From NCBI GenBank assembly GCA_041390125.1, contig JAWKQN010000009.1, forward strand, positions 1-64,000: a stretch of DNA of 64,000 nt. The letters run 5' to 3'. A program made the position numbers and the translations under genes. Origin of the DNA: Gemmatimonadota bacterium (GTDB taxonomy: Bacteria; Gemmatimonadota; Gemmatimonadetes; Longimicrobiales; Gaopeijiaceae). A model generated the notes under the pieces. It saw only the letters and a program-made list of their open reading frames with translations. It made no database searches and was not told the DNA's origin. Of the stretch, positions 1 to 10,213 are shown one piece after another; positions within the stretch are counted from its first letter, which is position 1; each line of letters opens with the position of its first letter.

Positions 1-1794
1 GCCGTCCTGCTGGATCCGCAGGGCCGGCAGGCGCTGCGTACCACCGCCGTGCGCGCCGTGCAGGACCTGATCCAGAACGGCGTCCACGAACCGCTGGACC
101 CGGAGCTGGCCGGCGCGGAGTTGCTCCGTCTGCGCGACCGCGACAGCGACCGCACCGTCGAGCGCAGCTCGGTCATGTCCGTCGGGGACTTCTTCGACGC
201 GGCCGCCCGTCGTCTGCCGGTCGGGTGGGCTCATCCCGATGCGCAGGGCGCGCTCCGGCTCATCCTCATCCGGCACATGCGGCCGTCGCTGGTCTTCAAC
301 GCCATGCTCACCCGCGAGGAGCGCTCGCAGGCGCAGAGCGCGGTGCAGCTCGTGAAGTCCAACGTGCAGATGGGCGAGGCCATCGTGCGCGCCAACGAGC
401 TGATCAGCCAGGACGAGATGGAGCGCCTGGACGCCTACGCGGAGGCGCAGCGCGCGCTGGGGGTGGGCGACGCGGCCGGCTGGCGCTGGAGCGGGCTGCT
501 GGGCAGCGTGCTGTTCCACTCCTTGCTGCTGCTGGTCTTCGGCGGGCTGCTCTACTTCTTCCGCGACCAGGTCTACCGCAACTACCGCTGGCTGCTGGTG
601 CTCACCGCGCTCACGGCCGCGTACTTCGGCACGGCCGCCGTGATCGGCTCGCGCGGACTGCCGCCCGAGCTGCTGCCGGTCCCGTTCGTGGCGCTCACCG
701 TGGCCGTGCTCTGGGACGGCCGCATGGCCCTGATCTTCACCGTGGTGCTGGCCGTCATGACGGGCGCGCTCCGGCCCTTCGACGGTCTGATGCTCACGCC
801 CACGCTGCTCGTGGCGGGCGCGGCGGGCGCGCTGTCCGTGCGCGTGGTGCGGCGCCGCTCGCAGTTCTGGGCCTTCATGCTGATCATCGCGGTGGCCCAC
901 TCGCTCAGCCTGCTCGCGGTATGGCTGATGGAAGGGGAGGGCTCGGCGCTCACCGCGCTGCCGTGGGCGGCGCTGGGCGCGGCTGGTAGCGCCATCCTGG
1001 CCATGGGCTTCCTGCCGGTGTTCGAGTGGTTCACGGGCATCACCACGCCGCAGACGCTGCTGGAGTGGGCGGACCCCACGCGGCCGCTGCTCGGGCGCCT
1101 GGCCCGCGAGGCGCCGGGCACGTACGCGCACACCATCTCGGTGGCCAACGTGGCGGAGGCCGCGGCCAACTCCATCGATGCGGACGGGCTGCTCTGCCGG
1201 GTGGGGGCGTTCTACCACGACGTGGGCAAGATGCTCAAGCCCCAGTACTTCATCGAGAACCAGCCGGGCACGCGCAATCCCCACGATCACCTGAAGCCCG
1301 AGACGTCCGCCGCGCTGGTGCGCGAGCACGTGACCGAGGGGCACCGCCTGGCGCGTGAAGCGCGCGTGCCGCCCGTGATCCTGGACTTCATCCTCGAGCA
1401 CCACGGCACGCAGGAGATCGGCTTCTTCCGCAACAAGGCGCGGGAGGAGAACGGTCCGGACGCCGATCTCCCGGATGAGCTGTTCCGGTACCCGGGCCCC
1501 CGGCCCCAGACGCGCGAGACCGCCATCCTCATGCTGTCGGACTCCGTGGAGTCCGCCGCGCGCGCCCTGCAGGATCCCACCCGCGAGCGCATCCGCGACC
1601 TGGTGGTCACCATCTTCGACACCAAGATCCGCGACGGTCAGCTGGACGAGGCGCCGCTCACGCTGGGCGAGATCACCCGCGTACGCGAGGAGATCATCAA
1701 GGTGCTGGAGGGCATGTACCACCAGCGCATCGACTATCCCGCCACCAAGCACCTGACGGACGCGCCGGCCGAGGCGCGCCCGGTGGCGCGGTGA
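1..1794 (+). CDS. pgpH: 7TM-HD family cyclic dinucleotide phosphodiesterase, PgpH-like (5' partial)
   Basis: The reading frame is open from base 1, so the true start lies to the left. Visible parts in order (numbered from base 1): an extracytoplasmic stretch, six hydrophobic segments between about residues 165 and 345, then a cytoplasmic HD domain with His377, the His406-Asp407 pair in FYHDVGK, and further conserved His in NPHDHLKPE and EHHG. This is the 7TMR-HD arrangement; characterised members hydrolyse c-di-AMP, which controls potassium and osmotic balance. Substrate here is inferred. The stop overlaps the ybeY start (GTGA), a conserved neighbourhood in many bacteria. Confidence 0.88.
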   Translation, partial: AVLLDPQGRQALRTTAVRAVQDLIQNGVHEPLDPELAGAELLRLRDRDSDRTVERSSVMSVGDFFDAAARRLPVGWAHPDAQGALRLILIRHMRPSLVFNAMLTREERSQAQSAVQLVKSNVQMGEAIVRANELISQDEMERLDAYAEAQRALGVGDAAGWRWSGLLGSVLFHSLLLLVFGGLLYFFRDQVYRNYRWLLVLTALTAAYFGTAAVIGSRGLPPELLPVPFVALTVAVLWDGRMALIFTVVLAVMTGALRPFDGLMLTPTLLVAGAAGALSVRVVRRRSQFWAFMLIIAVAHSLSLLAVWLMEGEGSALTALPWAALGAAGSAILAMGFLPVFEWFTGITTPQTLLEWADPTRPLLGRLAREAPGTYAHTISVANVAEAAANSIDADGLLCRVGAFYHDVGKMLKPQYFIENQPGTRNPHDHLKPETSAALVREHVTEGHRLAREARVPPVILDFILEHHGTQEIGFFRNKAREENGPDADLPDELFRYPGPRPQTRETAILMLSDSVESAARALQDPTRERIRDLVVTIFDTKIRDGQLDEAPLTLGEITRVREEIIKVLEGMYHQRIDYPATKHLTDAPAEARPVAR

Positions 1795-2255
1795 GCTCGG
1801 AGCCCGTGCTCCGGGTGCAGGTCAATCCGGAGGCGTTCGCCGTGGACGCGGACCGGTTGGAGCAGGCCGTGCGCCACGTGCTGGCCCGCGAAGGCGTGGA
1901 CCAGGGCGAGGTCTCGCTCACCCTGCTCGCCGATCCCGCCATGCAGGACCTGAACCGCCGCTGGCTCGCGCACGACCGCACCACGGACGTGCTGTCGTTC
2001 GCGCTGCACGGGGACGGTGAGCCCCTGCTGGGGGACGTCTACGTCGGGTGGGAGCAGGCGGAGCGGCAGAGCGCGGAGCATGGCGTGCCGTTGGCCGAGG
2101 AGCTGGTGCGCCTGGCGGTGCACGGCACGCTCCACCTGCTGGGCCACGACCATCCGGACGCGGCGGACGAGCGGGCCGGCAGCCCGTTCTTCCAGCGGCA
2201 GGAAGCGCTCGTGGCGGAGTGCCTGGAGAGAGGGGTGGATCATGGCCGCGCCTGA
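1791..2255 (+). CDS. ybeY: rRNA maturation endoribonuclease YbeY
   Basis: Protein of 154 residues, the normal size for YbeY, a zinc metalloendoribonuclease acting in 16S rRNA 3' end processing and 70S quality control. The family zinc motif is complete: HGTLHLLGHDH with His111, His115 and His121. An upstream family block, RTTDVLSFAL (about 63-72), is also present. The GTG start is chosen because it overlaps the preceding stop by four bases and gives the expected N-terminus; the end overlaps mgtE by 14 bases, so translation is probably coupled through the whole run. Confidence 0.95.
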   Translation: MSSEPVLRVQVNPEAFAVDADRLEQAVRHVLAREGVDQGEVSLTLLADPAMQDLNRRWLAHDRTTDVLSFALHGDGEPLLGDVYVGWEQAERQSAEHGVPLAEELVRLAVHGTLHLLGHDHPDAADERAGSPFFQRQEALVAECLERGVDHGRA

Positions 2256-3609
2256 GTGGCCGCGCGACGACGAGGGCCTGCTCGACGCGCTCGTGGCGCG
2301 CGCCGAGGCGGGGGACGAGCCCGGCATCCTGGAGCTGCTGGACGAGCTGCACCCGAGTGACATCGCCGACCTGCTGGAATCCGTCGAGCGCGAGGAGCTC
2401 AAGCTCACCATCGTGCGGGCCCTGCCGCTCGAGCTGGCCTCCGAGGCGCTGGCGGAGATGGAGGAGGGCGAGGACCGCGGCGAGCTGCTGGCCGCGCTCG
2501 CGCCCGCCACGCGGGCCGCGCTCCTGTCCGAGCTGGAGGTCGACGACGCGGCCGACCTGATCGCCGAGCTGGACCCGCCCGACCAGGCGCGCGTGCTGGC
2601 CGAGCTGCCGGCGGACGAGGCGGTCGAGCTGCGCGGCCTGCTGCGCTACGACGAGGAGACCGCCGGTGGTCTGATGACCACGGACTTCGTCTCGATCGTC
2701 TCCACGCTGCAGGCCGGCGAGGCGATCGCCGAGGTGCGCCGGCAGGGGCGCGAGATCGGCGACTTCTACGCCGTCTTCGTGGTGGACAAGGCGCGGCGCC
2801 TGCTGGGCACCGTGCCGCTGAACGACCTCATCCTGGCCGAGCCCGCCGAGGAGGTGGCCGAGCTGGTGGTGCCGGTGCCCGTCCAGGTGAGCGCCGACAC
2901 CGACCAGGAGGAGGTGGGCCGCCTCATGGCCCGCTACAACCTCGTCAGCGTGCCCGTCGTGGACGAGCGTGGACACCTGCTGGGCCGCATCACGTTCGAC
3001 GACGTCCTGGACGTGTTGGAAGCGGAGCAGACGGAAGACCTCCTGCGCCTGGCCGGCGTCGGCGACGAGGAGGAGATCCGCGGCGGCTGGGTGGACGCCG
3101 TGCGCTCGCGTCTGCCCTGGCTGGGCCTCAACCTGGTGACGGCCTCGCTCGCGGCGTCCGTCATCTGGTTGTTCGCCGACGTCATCGAAGGCGACGTGGC
3201 CCTGGTCTTCGTGATGCCCATCATCGCGGCGCTGGGCGGCAACGCCGGTGTGCAGTCCCTCGCGGTGACGCTGCGCCGCATCACGCTGGCCGAAGGCGAC
3301 CTGGGCGAGCGACCCTGGAGCGCCGTGGGCAAGGAGGTGCTGGTGGGGCTGACCAACGGCGTGCTGATCGGCGGCCTGGCCGCCGCGGTGGGCGCGCTGT
3401 GGTTCGACCGGCCCAGCCTGGGGCTGGTGGTCCTGCTGGCCATGTGGGGCAACCTGGTCGTGGCCAGCTTCGCGGGCGCCTTCGTGCCCACGTTCCTGAG
3501 CCGGGTCGGGGTCGACCCCGCCGTCGCGTCGTCGGTGTTCGTGCAGACCTTCACCGACCTGTGCGGCTTCATGCTCCTGCTGGGTCTGGCCAGCGCCCTG
3601 CTGCTATGA
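2242..3609 (+). CDS. mgtE: Magnesium transporter MgtE
   Basis: Protein of 455 residues with the MgtE order: acidic superhelical N domain (about 10-120), paired CBS domains (about 135-250) and five membrane helices (about 275-455) containing the conserved GGNAGVQS turn of the pore. MgtE is a homodimeric magnesium channel in which Mg2+ bound between N and CBS domains closes the pore. The ATG at 2242 gives the family N-terminus; the frame stays open upstream into ybeY but that part is out-of-frame shadow. The stop is embedded in the next ATG (ATGA). Confidence 0.95.
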   Translation: MAAPEWPRDDEGLLDALVARAEAGDEPGILELLDELHPSDIADLLESVEREELKLTIVRALPLELASEALAEMEEGEDRGELLAALAPATRAALLSELEVDDAADLIAELDPPDQARVLAELPADEAVELRGLLRYDEETAGGLMTTDFVSIVSTLQAGEAIAEVRRQGREIGDFYAVFVVDKARRLLGTVPLNDLILAEPAEEVAELVVPVPVQVSADTDQEEVGRLMARYNLVSVPVVDERGHLLGRITFDDVLDVLEAEQTEDLLRLAGVGDEEEIRGGWVDAVRSRLPWLGLNLVTASLAASVIWLFADVIEGDVALVFVMPIIAALGGNAGVQSLAVTLRRITLAEGDLGERPWSAVGKEVLVGLTNGVLIGGLAAAVGALWFDRPSLGLVVLLAMWGNLVVASFAGAFVPTFLSRVGVDPAVASSVFVQTFTDLCGFMLLLGLASALLL

Positions 3610-5264
3610 CGCGCTTCGGCCGCACGTTCGGGGTCGCGCGCCGACTGCTGCCCTTCGCCTTCGCGTTCCTGCGCGACCGGCGGCGCTGGTTCGTGGTGGG
3701 GCGGCCCGCACTCCGCACGGAGGAGCAGCACGCCCGGCGGGCCGATCGCCTGAGCGCCACGCTGGCCGACCTGGGACCCACCTTCATCAAGCTGGCGCAG
3801 CTCCTGAGCGCCCGCGCCGACATCCTGCCCGAGCCCTACCTGTCGGCCATCACGCGGCTGCAGGACCGGGTGCCGCCGTCGAAGTCGCAGGCCATCATCG
3901 GCGTCATCGAGGCCGAGCTGGAGCAGCCGGTCACGGAGCTGTTCCAGGACTTCCAGGCCGAGCCCGTGGCGGCCGCGTCCCTGGGGCAGGTGCACCGGGC
4001 CCGCGTGGAAGGGCGCGACGTGGTGGTGAAGGTGCTGCGCCCGGGCGTCGAGGAGCTGGTGGCCCTGGACCTGGACGTGTCCTTCCGGCTGCTCTACTGG
4101 CTCAACATCCTCTTCCCCAACCACCACGTGCGCGCGCTCACGGCCACGGTGCGCGAGTTCTCGGTGAAGGTGGGCGAGGAGATGGACTTCCGGAAGGAAG
4201 CGGAGAACATGGACCGCTTCCACCGCTTCTTCGACGCTGATCCACGTTTCCGCGCGCCGGCCGTGCTGCCGCGCTTCACGCGCCGACGTGTGCTGGTCAT
4301 GGAGTACGCGCGCGGCACCAAGATCGACCGGCTCCAGGACCACTTCGACGATGGCCGTCTGGACTTCCAGCAGGTCATGGAGAACCTGACGGGTCTCTAC
4401 CTGCGCATGATGATGGTGGACGGCTTCCTGCACGCCGATCCGCACCCGGGCAACCTGCTGGTCCAGGACGACGGCACCATCGTGGTGCTGGACTGGGGCA
4501 TGGTGCTGGAGGTGCCGCGCTGGACGCGCGAGTCCATCCTGCACATCGCGCTCGCGGTCGAGCGCGAGGACCTGGACGCCATCATCAACGAGATGTACCA
4601 GCTCGGGATGATCAGCCCCGAGGTGTCGCGCGGCGAGGTGCGTGAGGCGGCCATGGAGATCTTGCGCATCGTGGAGCGGGCCCAGGGCTCGAACCGCGAG
4701 CGCATCGAGCACATCGTCACGCAGATCTACGACACGTTCTACACCTGGCCGCTGATGCTGCCGCAGGAGCTGGTCTACTTCTTCCGCGCCTCGGTGCTGC
4801 TGGAGGGGATCGGCATCCTGTACGACCGCGGCTTCGACGGCCTGGGGCTGGTGCGCCGCGTGGTCAAGGCGCTGCGCCGCCAGATCCTGGACACGACGCG
4901 CCGGGAGCCCGTCGCCATCGCCCGCGACGCCGTGGGCGAGGTGTCCCAGGTCATGCGGGCGGTGCGCCAGCTGCTGGAGCGCGCCGAGCGCGAGGAACTG
5001 CGCGTGCGGCTCCATCCGCGTGACGTGCAGGCCCAGGAGCGCTTCCTGCACCTGCAGGCGCGCCGGCTGCTCCTGTCCATCTTCGCGTCCGTCACCGCCA
5101 TGATCTCGGCGGTGCTCTTCGTGGCCGTCCGCAACCTCTGGCTCCTGGCCGGGGGGCTCCTCGCGTCCCTCTTCCTGTTCCTGCTCGTGCTCTTCATCCC
5201 CACGCATCTGCTGGAGAACCCGTTGCGGCACGCCCGCGGCATCCGTCCCGGAGGCTCCCGTTGA
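3606..5264 (+). CDS. ABC1/UbiB/ADCK-family atypical kinase
   Basis: Protein of 552 residues. Family landmarks: a KxGQ-like segment (KLAQ, about 61-64), the Ala-rich loop AAASLGQVHRA (about 122), a lysine in VVVKVLRPG, HADPHPGNLL (about 276) and LDWGM for the metal site, then two C-terminal membrane helices (about 480-530). UbiB-like proteins act in isoprenoid quinone biosynthesis or lipid handling through ATP hydrolysis. The diagnostic KxGQ glycine is alanine here. No ubi or men gene is nearby, so the quinone link is inference. ATGA overlap upstream and TTGA overlap downstream place it inside one transcript. Confidence 0.88.
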   Translation: MTRFGRTFGVARRLLPFAFAFLRDRRRWFVVGRPALRTEEQHARRADRLSATLADLGPTFIKLAQLLSARADILPEPYLSAITRLQDRVPPSKSQAIIGVIEAELEQPVTELFQDFQAEPVAAASLGQVHRARVEGRDVVVKVLRPGVEELVALDLDVSFRLLYWLNILFPNHHVRALTATVREFSVKVGEEMDFRKEAENMDRFHRFFDADPRFRAPAVLPRFTRRRVLVMEYARGTKIDRLQDHFDDGRLDFQQVMENLTGLYLRMMMVDGFLHADPHPGNLLVQDDGTIVVLDWGMVLEVPRWTRESILHIALAVEREDLDAIINEMYQLGMISPEVSRGEVREAAMEILRIVERAQGSNRERIEHIVTQIYDTFYTWPLMLPQELVYFFRASVLLEGIGILYDRGFDGLGLVRRVVKALRRQILDTTRREPVAIARDAVGEVSQVMRAVRQLLERAEREELRVRLHPRDVQAQERFLHLQARRLLLSIFASVTAMISAVLFVAVRNLWLLAGGLLASLFLFLLVLFIPTHLLENPLRHARGIRPGGSR

Positions 5265-6328
5265 CCCCGCTCGAGGCGCTCACGCCCGCCCTGGAGGACG
5301 TGCTGGAACGTTTCCGCTCCGGCGCACGCCTGGGTCTGGCCCGTGCCATCAGCGCGGTCGAAGGCGAGCGACCCGGCTTCCAGGCGCTGCTGCACGCCGT
5401 GACCCGTGAAGGCCTCCAGGGCCGCCGCATCGGGGTGACCGGGCCGCCCGGGGCGGGGAAGTCCAGCCTGGTGGCGCAGATGGCCACGCACTTCCGCACG
5501 CGGGGAGAGACGGTGGGCATCGTGGCCGTGGACCCCACCTCGCCGTTCTCGGGTGGCGCGTTGCTCGGGGACCGCATCCGCATGAACGACCTGGCCACGG
5601 ATCCCGGGATCTTCATCCGCTCCATGGCCACGCGCGGCTCGCTCGGCGGTCTGGCGATGGCCACCGAGGAGGTCATCGACCTCATGGACGGGTTCGGCTT
5701 CGACCGGGTGATCGTCGAGACGGTGGGGGTGGGTCAGACCGAGCTCGAGATCCAGTCGGCCGCCGACACCGTGCTCGTGGCGCTCGTCCCCGAGTCGGGG
5801 GACGGCATCCAGGCCATGAAGGCGGGCCTCATGGAGATCGCCGACATCTTCGTGGTCAACAAGGCGGACCGGCCCGGTGCCGACCGGTTGGCCAAGGAGC
5901 TGTCGTTCGCCATCCACCTGCGCGCCGGGGAAGCCCTCAAGGACGTGCCCGCCCATCACGGCGTGCAACTGGACGCGGTCCGGAAGGACAGGACCCGCGC
6001 CAAGGCCCCCGCCGAGCCGCAGGGCTGGCAGATCCCCGTGCTGAAGACGGTCGCGCAGACCGGCGAAGGGCTCCCGGAGCTGCTGGAGGCCATCGACCGG
6101 CACCGGGACCACCTGGAGGCCACGGGCGAGTTGCGCCGGCGCCGCCGGACCCGGGCGGAGGGCCGCGTGGTGGACGTGGTCGAGCGCCAGCTCGGGCGCC
6201 TGGCGTGGAGTCGGCCGGGAGCCCAGGACATCCTCCAGGACGGCCTCGACCGGATCGAATCGGGGGCCGCGACGCCGTATTCCGTGGCGGAGTCCGTGGT
6301 CCAGAACATGCTCGCCCCCAAGGGGTAA
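5261..6328 (+). CDS. meaB: MeaB-type GTPase, methylmalonyl-CoA mutase chaperone
   Basis: Protein of 355 residues, G3E P-loop GTPase. Walker A GPPGAGKSS (61-69), the DPTSPFSGGALLGDRIRM block, ETVGVGQTE (switch/Walker B region) and the base-specificity NKAD are all visible. MeaB loads and protects adenosylcobalamin in methylmalonyl-CoA mutase. The mutase genes follow directly, after a 93-base gap, which strongly supports this role over the generic ArgK label. The start is TTG at 5261, overlapping the previous stop; no better start exists nearby. Confidence 0.93.
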   Translation: MTPLEALTPALEDVLERFRSGARLGLARAISAVEGERPGFQALLHAVTREGLQGRRIGVTGPPGAGKSSLVAQMATHFRTRGETVGIVAVDPTSPFSGGALLGDRIRMNDLATDPGIFIRSMATRGSLGGLAMATEEVIDLMDGFGFDRVIVETVGVGQTELEIQSAADTVLVALVPESGDGIQAMKAGLMEIADIFVVNKADRPGADRLAKELSFAIHLRAGEALKDVPAHHGVQLDAVRKDRTRAKAPAEPQGWQIPVLKTVAQTGEGLPELLEAIDRHRDHLEATGELRRRRRTRAEGRVVDVVERQLGRLAWSRPGAQDILQDGLDRIESGAATPYSVAESVVQNMLAPKG

Positions 6329-6421
6329 GCCGAGCCGTACCGGGCCCAGGAGGCGCGCGGGGGTCGCCGGAGCAGGGCGGCATCCGTGCGTGGGGCTCGC
6401 TGGCGTTTCAGGGAGGAACGG

Positions 6422-8137
<1,716 letters not shown>

Positions 8138-8150
8138 CGAAAGCAGGGTT

Positions 8151-8570
8151 ATGGACCGGAAGATTCGTGTGCTCGTCGCCAAGCCCGGCCTGGACGGGCA
8201 CGATCGGGGAGCCAAGGTCATCGCCAGCGCGTTCCGCGACGCGGGCTTCGAGGTCATCTACACGGGGCTGCACCAGACGCCCGAGATGGTCGTCGCGGCC
8301 GCCGTCCAGGAGGACGTGGACGTGGTGGCCATGTCCATCCTCTCCGGCGCGCACATGACGCTGTTCCCGCGGGTGCAGGAGCTGCTGAAGGCGGAAGGCG
8401 CCGACCACATCCTGCTCACGGGCGGCGGCATCATCCCCGAGGAGGACCGCGACGCGCTCGAGGCGCGGGGCATCGGTAGGCTCTTCGGCCCCGGCTCTCC
8501 CACCAGCGAAGCCGTGCAGTACATCCGCGACTGGGCGGCGTCGCGGAGCGAGGACGCGCTCTCCACGTGA
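8151..8570 (+). CDS. Methylmalonyl-CoA mutase, B12-binding small subunit
   Basis: Protein of 139 residues consisting only of the cobalamin-binding Rossmann domain. It contains the base-off/His-on signature D-x-H-x-x-G (Asp15, His17, Gly20), the SxL loop (SILSGAH) and the GGG of TGGGIIP. It pairs with the large chain to form the adenosylcobalamin enzyme. It starts 13 bases after the large-subunit stop and ends in a GTGA overlap with the carboxyltransferase gene, so stoichiometric co-expression is likely. Confidence 0.95.
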   Translation: MDRKIRVLVAKPGLDGHDRGAKVIASAFRDAGFEVIYTGLHQTPEMVVAAAVQEDVDVVAMSILSGAHMTLFPRVQELLKAEGADHILLTGGGIIPEEDRDALEARGIGRLFGPGSPTSEAVQYIRDWAASRSEDALST

Positions 8571-10213
8571 GCGCGCCCGCCGCGCCCACCGGGAAGGAGA
8601 CCCGGCTCCGCGCGCTCGCGGCGGAGCTCCAGGAGCTGCGCGGCACGCTGGAGGAAGGGGGCGGCGTCGAACGCCGCGCCCGCCAGCACGCCCAGGGCAA
8701 GCTCACCGCGCGCGAGCGCATCACCCGCCTGCTGGACGAAGGCGAGCCCGTCGTGGAGATCGGGCTGATGGTGGCCCACGACCTCTACGACGGCCAGGCG
8801 CCTGCGGCCGGCGTGGTGACCGTGGTGGGACGCGCCCGCGGCCGCGAGGTGGTCGTGGTCGCCAACGACGCCACCGTGAAGGCGGGCTCCTGGTGGCCGG
8901 AGACCATCACCAAGATCCTGCGCGCGCAGGAGATCGCGATGCGCTGCCGCATCCCGATCGTCTACCTGGTGGATTCCGCCGGCGTGAACCTGCCGTATCA
9001 AGGCGGCGTGTTCCCGGGACAGTACGGCGCGGCGCGCATCTTCTACTACAACTCGATCATGCGGCGCTACCTGGGTGTGCCCCAGCTCGCCGCCGTGATG
9101 GGACCGTGCATCGCGGGCGGTGCGTACCTGCCCGCGCTGTCGGACGTCATCGTGATGATCGAGGGCACGAGCTTCATGGGGCTCGGCGGACCCAACCTCG
9201 TGAAAGGCGCCACCGGACAGGTCGTGGAGTCCGAGGAGCTGGGCGGCGCGCGCGTGCACACCGCCGTGAGCGGGGTGGCGCATTACCGCGCCCAGGACGA
9301 CGACGCCGGTCTGGACCTGCTGCGCCGTCTGATCGGCGAGCTGCCCCCGCCGCCGGGCGCGTTGCCGGCCCGCCCGGTGTCGGGTCCCGACGGACGCGCG
9401 GAGCGGCTCTACGATCTGCTGCCCGACGACCACCGCGCGCCCTATGACGCGCACGCCGTGCTGGACGTCCTGCTGGACGCCGACACCTGGCTGGAGTTCC
9501 AGCCCGACTACGCGGCCGAGATGGTCTGTGGCACCGGCCGCATCCGCGGCCTCCCGGTGGGCGTGATCGCCAACGCGCGCGGGATGGTCAAGGACGCGCG
9601 CTCCGGGCCGCCCCGCTTCGGGGGGATCGTCTATACCGAGAGCGCGGAGAAGGTCGCGTACTTCATCGAGACCATGAACCGGCACCGCACACCGATCCTG
9701 TTCGTGCAGGACGTCTCCGGGTTCATGGTGGGCCCCGCGGCGGAGCACTCCGGGATCATCCGTGCGGGCGCGCAGTTCGTGGAGGCCATGGCCACCGCCA
9801 CCGTGCCCAAGCTGGTGCTCACGCTCAACCACGCGTCGGGCGCGGGCTACTACGCCATGGCGGGGCAGGGCTTCGATCCCGACTTCATCCTCTCGCTCCC
9901 CAGCGGCCGCATGGGCGTGATGGAAGGGGAGAGCGCGGTCATGGCGCTCTTCAGCGCGCAGCTCGAGAAGCTCAAGGAGGCCGGGCAGGTGCCGGACGAG
10001 GATCTGACCACGCGCATGGACGCCGTGCGCGCCGAGTACGACCGCCAGCTCGATGCGCGCTTCGCCGCCGCCCGTGGCTTCGTGGACGCGATCGTCCTGC
10101 CGGAGGAGCTGCACGACGCGCTGGAGCTCCTGCTGCGCTCCGGACTCTCCAACCCCGGTCCCCACCTGGGACCGTTCACGCTGCCCCACGGCCAGGCGGG
10201 AGGTGTCGCGTGA
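8567..10213 (+). CDS. Acyl-CoA carboxylase carboxyltransferase (beta) subunit, methylcrotonyl-CoA carboxylase-like
   Basis: Protein of 548 residues with N- and C-terminal carboxyltransferase (crotonase-fold) domains. It carries the biotin carboxyl group from carboxybiotin to an acyl-CoA. The blocks ANDATVKAG, LRAQEIAM, IYLVDSAG-like (VYLVDSAGVNLP) and GGAYLPALSD resemble methylcrotonyl-CoA carboxylase beta more than propionyl-CoA carboxylase beta. The adjoining AtuA and hydratase genes also point to leucine or acyclic terpene breakdown, while the upstream mutase would suit a propionyl-CoA role. No biotin carboxylase/carrier alpha subunit lies in this window. GTG start in a GTGA overlap. Confidence 0.88.
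   Translation: MSAPAAPTGKETRLRALAAELQELRGTLEEGGGVERRARQHAQGKLTARERITRLLDEGEPVVEIGLMVAHDLYDGQAPAAGVVTVVGRARGREVVVVANDATVKAGSWWPETITKILRAQEIAMRCRIPIVYLVDSAGVNLPYQGGVFPGQYGAARIFYYNSIMRRYLGVPQLAAVMGPCIAGGAYLPALSDVIVMIEGTSFMGLGGPNLVKGATGQVVESEELGGARVHTAVSGVAHYRAQDDDAGLDLLRRLIGELPPPPGALPARPVSGPDGRAERLYDLLPDDHRAPYDAHAVLDVLLDADTWLEFQPDYAAEMVCGTGRIRGLPVGVIANARGMVKDARSGPPRFGGIVYTESAEKVAYFIETMNRHRTPILFVQDVSGFMVGPAAEHSGIIRAGAQFVEAMATATVPKLVLTLNHASGAGYYAMAGQGFDPDFILSLPSGRMGVMEGESAVMALFSAQLEKLKEAGQVPDEDLTTRMDAVRAEYDRQLDARFAAARGFVDAIVLPEELHDALELLLRSGLSNPGPHLGPFTLPHGQAGGVA

Noticed and set aside
2934..5231. 765-residue open frame on the minus strand opposite the mgtE end, UbiB-like and meaB start
   Set aside because: His/Gln/Asp/Leu-heavy shadow of GC-rich coding DNA on the other strand; no family motif, and the plus-strand genes are certain.
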